Assembly: GCA_026982235.1 (NCBI GenBank)
Contig: JALSHM010000433.1
Location: forward strand, 1-9,790
Length of the DNA: 9,790 nt
Direction of reading: 5' to 3'
Source of the DNA: Robiginitomaculum sp.
GTDB lineage: Bacteria; Pseudomonadota; Alphaproteobacteria; Caulobacterales; Maricaulaceae
Made by a program: the position numbers and the translations under genes. The notes under the pieces were generated by a model, which worked only from the letters and a program-made list of their open reading frames with translations, searched no databases and had not been told where the DNA came from. Below, in pieces: positions 7,001-9,790 of the stretch. How positions within the stretch are numbered: the first letter of the stretch is position 1; the number at the start of each line of letters is the position of its first letter.

Positions 7001-7765
7001 CAGCAAACCAGACGACGACCCACCGCCGGATAAGGCCTCTCCACTGCCCCGGATAGATGAGAAATTTGACCCCGTACCCGAACCATATTTAAACAAGCGG
7101 GCTTCACGTGCCCATAAATCCATAATCCCACCCTCGGCCACCAATTCATCGCCGACAGATTGGATGAAACAAGCATGAGGTTGCGGATGTTCATAGGCAT
7201 TGGCAGATTTTTTCAATTTACCCGTCTTGAAATCCACATAATGATGTCCTTGGCTCTTACCCGTTAGCCCATATGCCCAGTGCAGTCCCGTATTGAACCA
7301 TTGGGGCGAATTGGGTGCAGCGATTTGGCTCGCCAACATGAAACGCATTTCATCAAAATAGGCGCGCGCGTCTTGCTCGCGGTCAAAATAACCGCCCTTC
7401 CAGCCCCAATATGTCCAGCAACCCGCCATGCGGTCAAAGACTTGCCGGACATCGTTTTCGCCGACCAATCTATCGGCCTTATCTAACGTGTTCAGCGCCT
7501 GACTATCCGCCTCTTTGCGCCACAACCATTCAGGCACATCATCTTCAGGGACAGGCTTGAGCCGTGCCGGGATGCCCGCTTTGCGAAAATATTTCTGTGC
7601 CAATATATCACATGCCATTTGTGACCACGAAGCAGGCGCCAAAAATGCGCCTGTGCCCGACACCAAAGCACCGTCCGGATCGCGTATCTCGCTCGACACG
7701 GTTTTAAACTCCATATCAGCATATGGATCATTTGACTTGGCGGTATAATGGCGTTCGATTTGCAT
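4073..7765 (-). CDS. nrdJ: Adenosylcobalamin-dependent (class II) ribonucleoside-diphosphate reductase
   Basis: A 1230-residue NrdJ of the long alphaproteobacterial type, which reduces ribonucleotides to deoxyribonucleotides with a coenzyme-B12-derived thiyl radical and needs no oxygen. Visible landmarks: redox Cys C199 (HPQPHACFIQ); the catalytic NxCxE triad as N474, C476, E478 (SNPCSEYM); the partner redox Cys C487 (DDTACNLAS); a nucleotide phosphate loop APTGTIGL (672-679); and GRIGTRSLSVDAHILMMAAA (851-870). A Cys-bearing insert (INCSGADEDC) lies at about 326-335. After the barrel come a short repeat rich in EKIV (951-964), a conserved domain (about 970-1090), a Ser/Glu/Gln/Thr-rich linker (about 1140-1195) and a Cys-rich tail (C1203, C1206, C1217, C1220, C1223, C1229), which probably re-reduces the active-site disulfide and may bind zinc. 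Start ATG at 7765 has GAGGA 6 nt upstream. No cobalamin riboswitch is recognisable upstream. No nrdAB is present in this window. Confidence 0.97.
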   Translation of the reverse strand: MQIERHYTAKSNDPYADMEFKTVSSEIRDPDGALVSGTGAFLAPASWSQMACDILAQKYFRKAGIPARLKPVPEDDVPEWLWRKEADSQALNTLDKADRLVGENDVRQVFDRMAGCWTYWGWKGGYFDREQDARAYFDEMRFMLASQIAAPNSPQWFNTGLHWAYGLTGKSQGHHYVDFKTGKLKKSANAYEHPQPHACFIQSVGDELVAEGGIMDLWAREARLFKYGSGTGSNFSSIRGSGEALSGGGSSSGLLSFLKVGDTSAGAIKSGGTTRRAAKMVIVDIDHPDIEEFIGWKTREEMKVAALVAGSKALEKHLNAILNACINCSGADEDCFSPKVNMALKREIRAAKRAGVPDGAIERVLNLARQGIDTIEVPVLDADWDSEAYRTVAGQNANNSVRVSDDFLRAVKANETWDLIRRTDGSIAKSVRARDLWHQIGLASWSSADPGIQYHDTINDWHTCPESGEIRGSNPCSEYMFLDDTACNLASINLIKFKGKGVTFDVPAFEHACHLWTITLEISVLMAQFPSKEIARKSYMYRTLGLGYANIGGLLMASGIAYDSEEGRATAGAVAALLSAVAYGTSAKMAKNLGAFSEYEKNSKPMLRVIKNHRRAAEGRTDFDGLSVTPPPLNHKACPYEGLAATAVKRWIRAEAGGKKHGYRNAQVSVIAPTGTIGLIMDCDTTGIEPDFALVKFKKLAGGGHFKIINRSVPRALAALGYTKRQIVDIENYALGTGSLAGSPAISLEDLKSRGFDEQRLAMVEAALKDAFDIRYVFNKWTLGEDFCKDVLGLTEAQLEASGNDLLPVLGYSQDDIEAANVFCSGAMTLEGAPHLKATDLPVFDCAMPCGRIGTRSLSVDAHILMMAAAQPFISGAISKTVNMPSTATIDECADVYRDAWNLGLKAIALYRDGSKLSQPLNSALFDEAAMDALDETKEQSAAAQASVGAEKIVEKIVERIVEKPAKRHRLPDRRTGYIQKASVGGHKVYLHTGEFEDGSLGEIFIDMHKEGAAFRSVMNNFAIAISIGLQYGVPLEEFVDAFIFTRFEPSGPVKGNETIKFANSILDYIFRELGISYLGWDDLAHVDPNSITPDAVGSGDNERDQEAGRGKFEDAPSVPYSKGFLRGGDADNIVHFLRSSPETVATDTADAESQSQQDETEMLDQTEVSSGGATPSPAPASITESTITAQEARFKGYTGDACPTCAHFTLVRNGTCLKCETCGSTTGCS

Positions 7766-7787
7766 AATGCGTCCTCTATAGGCATAT

Positions 7788-7792
7788 GAGTC
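7788..7792. promoter_or_regulatory. GANTC (CcrM-type methylation) site at the nrdJ promoter
   Basis: GAGTC on the plus strand, GACTC as read by nrdJ. It starts about 8 nt downstream of the proposed nrdJ -10 region, close to the expected transcription start. In alphaproteobacteria GANTC is methylated by CcrM and, in Caulobacter, methylated promoters are bound by GcrA. The site is visible; its regulatory role is inferred. Confidence 0.4.
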
Positions 7793-7800
7793 GGCCTAGC

Positions 7801-7830
7801 AATTTAGGCGCACGCAATCGACGTGGTCAA
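7801..7830 (-). promoter_or_regulatory. Candidate nrdJ promoter
   Basis: On the minus strand TTGACC (7825-7830) is a good -35, followed by CCTAAATT (7801-7808), which matches much of the alphaproteobacterial -10 consensus GCTANAWC. The -10 lies about 36 nt upstream of the nrdJ ATG. Confidence 0.5.
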
Positions 7831-7874
7831 GACATACAGGAAAATTATTTCCACTTGCGCCACAATGCCGCCAT

Positions 7875-7904
7875 TTTACGGGTCTAATGGCCTGTAATTA
7901 TACT
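7875..7904 (+). promoter_or_regulatory. Candidate promoter of the NDUFA12-DUF2155 operon
   Basis: TTTACG (7875-7880), an 18-nt spacer, then TATACT (7899-7904), a near-consensus -10. The -10 ends 57 nt upstream of the NDUFA12-like ATG at 7962. It is divergent from the nrdJ promoter, with about 45 bp between the two -35 boxes. Confidence 0.45.
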
Positions 7905-7908
7905 GGAC

Positions 7909-7913
7909 GAATC
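7909..7913. promoter_or_regulatory. GANTC (CcrM-type methylation) site at the NDUFA12 operon promoter
   Basis: GAATC begins 5 nt after the proposed TATACT -10, so it would overlap the transcription start. It is the second GANTC in this 196-bp divergent region; the upstream regions of aspS and of the pentapeptide gene contain none. Confidence 0.4.
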
Positions 7914-7961
7914 CTGACTTAGCGGTCATATTGCGTTTTGAACAGAAAGTATGGACTTGTT

Positions 7962-8363
7962 ATGTTGAAATTTATCAAACGTCTTGTGGCTTGGTGGGAC
8001 GGAGCTACGCTCGGAACCTTATTGACCTTAAAACGCAGGGCAGAATTTGTGTTTGAGGACGAATTTGGCAATAAATATTACGAAGAACGTAAAGCAACCT
8101 ATGACGGGCGCAAACGCCGCTGGGTCACATATAAAGGCTATGCCGATGCATCTAAAGTCCCGCCGCAATGGTATGGCTGGCTGCATCATCTTTATGACCA
8201 ACGCCCGAATGAGGAACCTCTACCCAAGCAAGCTTTTGAAAAAGAACATCGCCCTAACCTCACTGGAACCATCTATGCATGGCGGCCAAAAGGTAGCTTG
8301 TGGAATGGCGGCAAGCGGGCAAAAGTCGCCAGTGATTACGAGGCCTGGACACCAGATGCTTAA
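7962..8363 (+). CDS. NADH:ubiquinone oxidoreductase accessory subunit, NDUFA12 / 17.2 kDa family
   Basis: A 133-residue member of the NDUFA12 (B17.2) family, an accessory subunit of respiratory complex I found in alphaproteobacteria and mitochondria. It attaches to the matrix/cytoplasmic arm. Recognisable blocks are WWDGATLGTLL (11-21), FEDEFGNKYYEER (31-43), RRWVTYKGY (52-60), PPQWYGWLHH (67-76), HRPNLTGT (96-103) and the C-terminal YEAWTPDA. No signal peptide is apparent and the length is full for the bacterial family. I start at ATG 7962 because MLKFIKRLVAWWDG is the family-like beginning; an in-frame TTG at 7938 would add eight unconserved residues. The ribosome-binding site is weak. The stop overlaps the start of the DUF2155 gene, so the two are probably translationally coupled. 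Confidence 0.93.
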   Translation: MLKFIKRLVAWWDGATLGTLLTLKRRAEFVFEDEFGNKYYEERKATYDGRKRRWVTYKGYADASKVPPQWYGWLHHLYDQRPNEEPLPKQAFEKEHRPNLTGTIYAWRPKGSLWNGGKRAKVASDYEAWTPDA

Positions 8364-8790
8364 ACGATATGCCTTTATTCTTATGGCTGTATTGCTAGCT
8401 ACACCGGCTTATGGCGCCAACCTTGTTGGCGACAAAGTTGTTTTGCGGGCACTGGATAAAGTCACGGCAACCACAGAAGATTATACTGTAAAAATCGGTG
8501 AAAGTTTGCGTTATGGCTCATTAGATATAAAAGTCCGCCACTGCGAAAAACGCCCACCAGAAGAAACACCGGAAGTGTTTGCATTTTTGCAAATATTGGA
8601 TTCCCGCAAAACCGCTAATCCAAACAAGAATGACATAAATTCTGATGTCGATCCTGCTAAATTGTTCTCCGGCTGGATGTTTGCTTCAAGCCCCGCCTTG
8701 TCAGCGCTTGAGCATCCAGTTTATGATATATGGGTCATCGACTGTTTAACGCCGCCTGCGCCTGAGGGGCTAACAGATTTAGAAAAATAG
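8356..8790 (+). CDS. Exported DUF2155-domain protein
   Basis: A 144-residue protein of unknown function. It has a signal peptide (MLKRYAFILMAVLLATPAYG, cleavage likely before A21) followed by a DUF2155 domain: LRALDKVTATTEDYTVKIGE, RYGSLDIKVRHCEKRPPEE, FAFLQI, LFSGWMFASSPALSALEHPVYDIWVIDC. Two Cys, C63 and C130, sit in the conserved HCEKRPP and WVIDC contexts and probably form a disulfide in the periplasm. The chosen ATG at 8356 overlaps the preceding gene by 8 nt (ATGCTTAA) and starts exactly at the signal peptide; the same frame is open much further upstream but only in the shadow of the NDUFA12 gene. The last 70 bp overlap the 3' end of aat on the other strand. A role in complex I assembly or the envelope is conceivable from linkage but not shown. 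Confidence 0.9.
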   Translation: MLKRYAFILMAVLLATPAYGANLVGDKVVLRALDKVTATTEDYTVKIGESLRYGSLDIKVRHCEKRPPEETPEVFAFLQILDSRKTANPNKNDINSDVDPAKLFSGWMFASSPALSALEHPVYDIWVIDCLTPPAPEGLTDLEK

Positions 8791-9401
8791 TGATCGGAAA
8801 ACCCGTCAGGTTCAAACTCCCCCACCAATTCGAGGGCACTTTTTAGTCGTTTTTGATATTGCCCTCGGCTAATTTCCACTGCGCCTAACGACAATAAATG
8901 CGGGGTGATGAATTGCGTATCCAGTAATTTAAACCCGCCCGCATTCAACCGCCCAACCAAATGCACAAGCGCCACTTTACTGGCATCCCGCAGGCGCGAA
9001 AACATGCTTTCGCCGAAAAACGCTGCGCCCAAATGAACGCCGTACAGGCCGCCGACCAGTGTCCCGTCCTGCCAACATTCTACACTATGCGCCCGCCCCA
9101 TATTGTGCAACTCAGCGTACAAATATTCAATCCCCGGATTGATCCAGGTTTCTTCGCGCCCCGGCGCAGAAGCCGCGCACGCCCTCACAACATCTGAAAA
9201 CGCGGTATTAACACGGATTTCAAAACGCCCTGCCCGCACGGTTTTCGCCAGAGATTTGCTGATTTTAAGACCGTCCAGTGGGATGATACCGCGCTGTTCA
9301 GGATTGACAACATACACATCATCACTGTCCCGTGCCTCCGCCATTGGAAACACGCCATTGGCGTAAAGATTGAGCAGCTCAAGCGGGCCGAAACCACTCA
9401 T
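8721..9401 (-). CDS. aat: Leucyl/phenylalanyl-tRNA--protein transferase
   Basis: A 226-residue cytoplasmic aminoacyl-transferase that adds Leu or Phe from charged tRNA to proteins with N-terminal Arg or Lys, marking them for ClpS/ClpAP degradation. Family motifs are complete: YANGVFPM (13-20), PEQRGIIPLD (34-43), GREETWI (81-87), AHSVECW (104-110), GGLYGVHLGAAFFGESMFS (117-135), ASKVALVHLV (140-149) and LLDTQFITPHLLSLGAVEI (159-177). The extreme C-terminus VKQSMTHIS resembles the VLQSxTxTS tail of alphaproteobacterial Aat, so the stop at 8721-8723 looks native even though it lies inside the opposing DUF2155 gene. Start ATG at 9401 gives the normal MSGFGPLELL beginning. It follows accC by 4 nt and is surely in its operon. 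Confidence 0.97.
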   Translation of the reverse strand: MSGFGPLELLNLYANGVFPMAEARDSDDVYVVNPEQRGIIPLDGLKISKSLAKTVRAGRFEIRVNTAFSDVVRACAASAPGREETWINPGIEYLYAELHNMGRAHSVECWQDGTLVGGLYGVHLGAAFFGESMFSRLRDASKVALVHLVGRLNAGGFKLLDTQFITPHLLSLGAVEISRGQYQKRLKSALELVGEFEPDGFSDHYFSKSVSPSGAGGVKQSMTHIS

Positions 9402-9405
9402 CAGC

Positions 9406-9790
9406 CTAAGTATCTTCTAATTGCTTTTCCAACCATTGCTCCAGCCATTTAATGTCGTAATCTCCAGATTGAAAATCCGGGTCGTCCATTAAATCTACGA
9501 AGAGTGGGATTGTAGTTTCCACACCCGTAATGACAATCTCGCCCAAGGCACGGCGCAGGCGCATCAAAGCCCCCTCACGGGTTTTGCCGTGGACGATAAG
9601 CTTGCCGATCAAACTGTCATAATAGGGCGGGATGGCATAGCCTGCATATAGTGCGCTATCGAGACGGACATTCAGGCCACCCGGTGCGTGAAATTCTTGT
9701 ACCTTGCCTGGGGACGGCGCGAATGTGCGGGCATTTTCCGCATTGATGCGGCACTCTATCGAGTGGCCGGAAAAGGTGACGTCTGCTTGT
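9406..9790 (-). CDS. accC: Biotin carboxylase subunit of acetyl-CoA carboxylase (C-terminal fragment)
   Basis: The last 127 residues of AccC, which enters from the right edge of the window. AccC carboxylates biotin on AccB using ATP and bicarbonate, the first step of malonyl-CoA and fatty-acid synthesis. The visible part is the biotin carboxylase C-terminal domain: FSGHSIECRINAENARTFAP, the GKVQEFHAPGGLNVRLDSAL segment, AGYAIPPYYDSLIGKLIVHG, TREGALMRLRRAL, VETTIPLF and the terminal GDYDIKWLEQWL. IECRINAE and the PPYYDS motif are hallmarks of the family. The frame is open to the edge; the shorter reading from an internal ATG at 9612 is not a real start. It ends with TAG at 9406-9408, 4 nt before aat. 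The ATP-grasp domain and accB would lie to the right. Confidence 0.96.
   Translation of the reverse strand, partial: QADVTFSGHSIECRINAENARTFAPSPGKVQEFHAPGGLNVRLDSALYAGYAIPPYYDSLIGKLIVHGKTREGALMRLRRALGEIVITGVETTIPLFVDLMDDPDFQSGDYDIKWLEQWLEKQLEDT

Noticed and set aside
7766..7961. Cobalamin riboswitch or NrdR box ahead of nrdJ
   Set aside because: The leader is too short for a B12 riboswitch (the proposed promoter is only 36 nt from the ATG) and no B12-box is seen. The GGAAAATTATTTCC palindrome at 7839-7852 does not match the NrdR consensus.
8047..8355. Upstream extension of the DUF2155 reading frame
   Set aside because: The frame is open from 8047 but overlaps conserved NDUFA12 coding sequence; the signal peptide beginning at 8356 marks the real start.

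Overview
The window looks like ordinary chromosome of an alphaproteobacterium. Evidence is the clustering of accC and aat opposite an NDUFA12-family complex I subunit gene and a DUF2155 gene, the very long class II ribonucleotide reductase NrdJ, and GTCATCCCGG-type palindromic repeats. Base composition is intermediate rather than very GC-rich. A marine Hyphomonadaceae/Maricaulales-like organism is my guess, not something the sequence proves.

Layout. 1-201 (minus): N-terminal fragment of an aldehyde dehydrogenase of the coniferyl-aldehyde type. 243-879: a small IS1595-superfamily (IS1016-like) element with perfect 18-bp terminal inverted repeats. Its transposase is complete at both ends but lacks an internal segment that carries the first catalytic Asp. 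992-2836 (plus): aspS, aspartyl-tRNA synthetase, ending in a two-part palindromic repeat (2846-2962). 2986-3978 (minus): an exported pentapeptide-repeat protein. 4073-7765 (minus): nrdJ, adenosylcobalamin-dependent ribonucleotide reductase. 7766-7961: a divergent promoter region with two GANTC sites. 7962-8363 and 8356-8790 (plus): NDUFA12-like complex I subunit and exported DUF2155 protein, overlapping by 8 nt. 8721-9401 (minus): aat, overlapping the DUF2155 gene tail to tail by 70 bp. 9406-9790 (minus): 3' part of accC, only 4 nt upstream of aat.

Functional picture. Most genes are housekeeping: tRNA charging (aspS), dNTP supply (nrdJ), respiration (NDUFA12), fatty-acid initiation (accC) and N-end-rule tagging (aat). 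aat is probably co-transcribed with accC, and DUF2155 with NDUFA12. The accessory material is the decayed IS, the palindromic repeat and, less certainly, the pentapeptide-repeat protein.

I found no CRISPR array, tRNA or rRNA gene, prophage, toxin-antitoxin or defence system, and no convincing new multi-gene system. The points most worth a second look are the internally deleted transposase, the aat/DUF2155 overlap, the paired GANTC sites at the nrdJ/NDUFA12 promoters, and the periplasmic pentapeptide protein.
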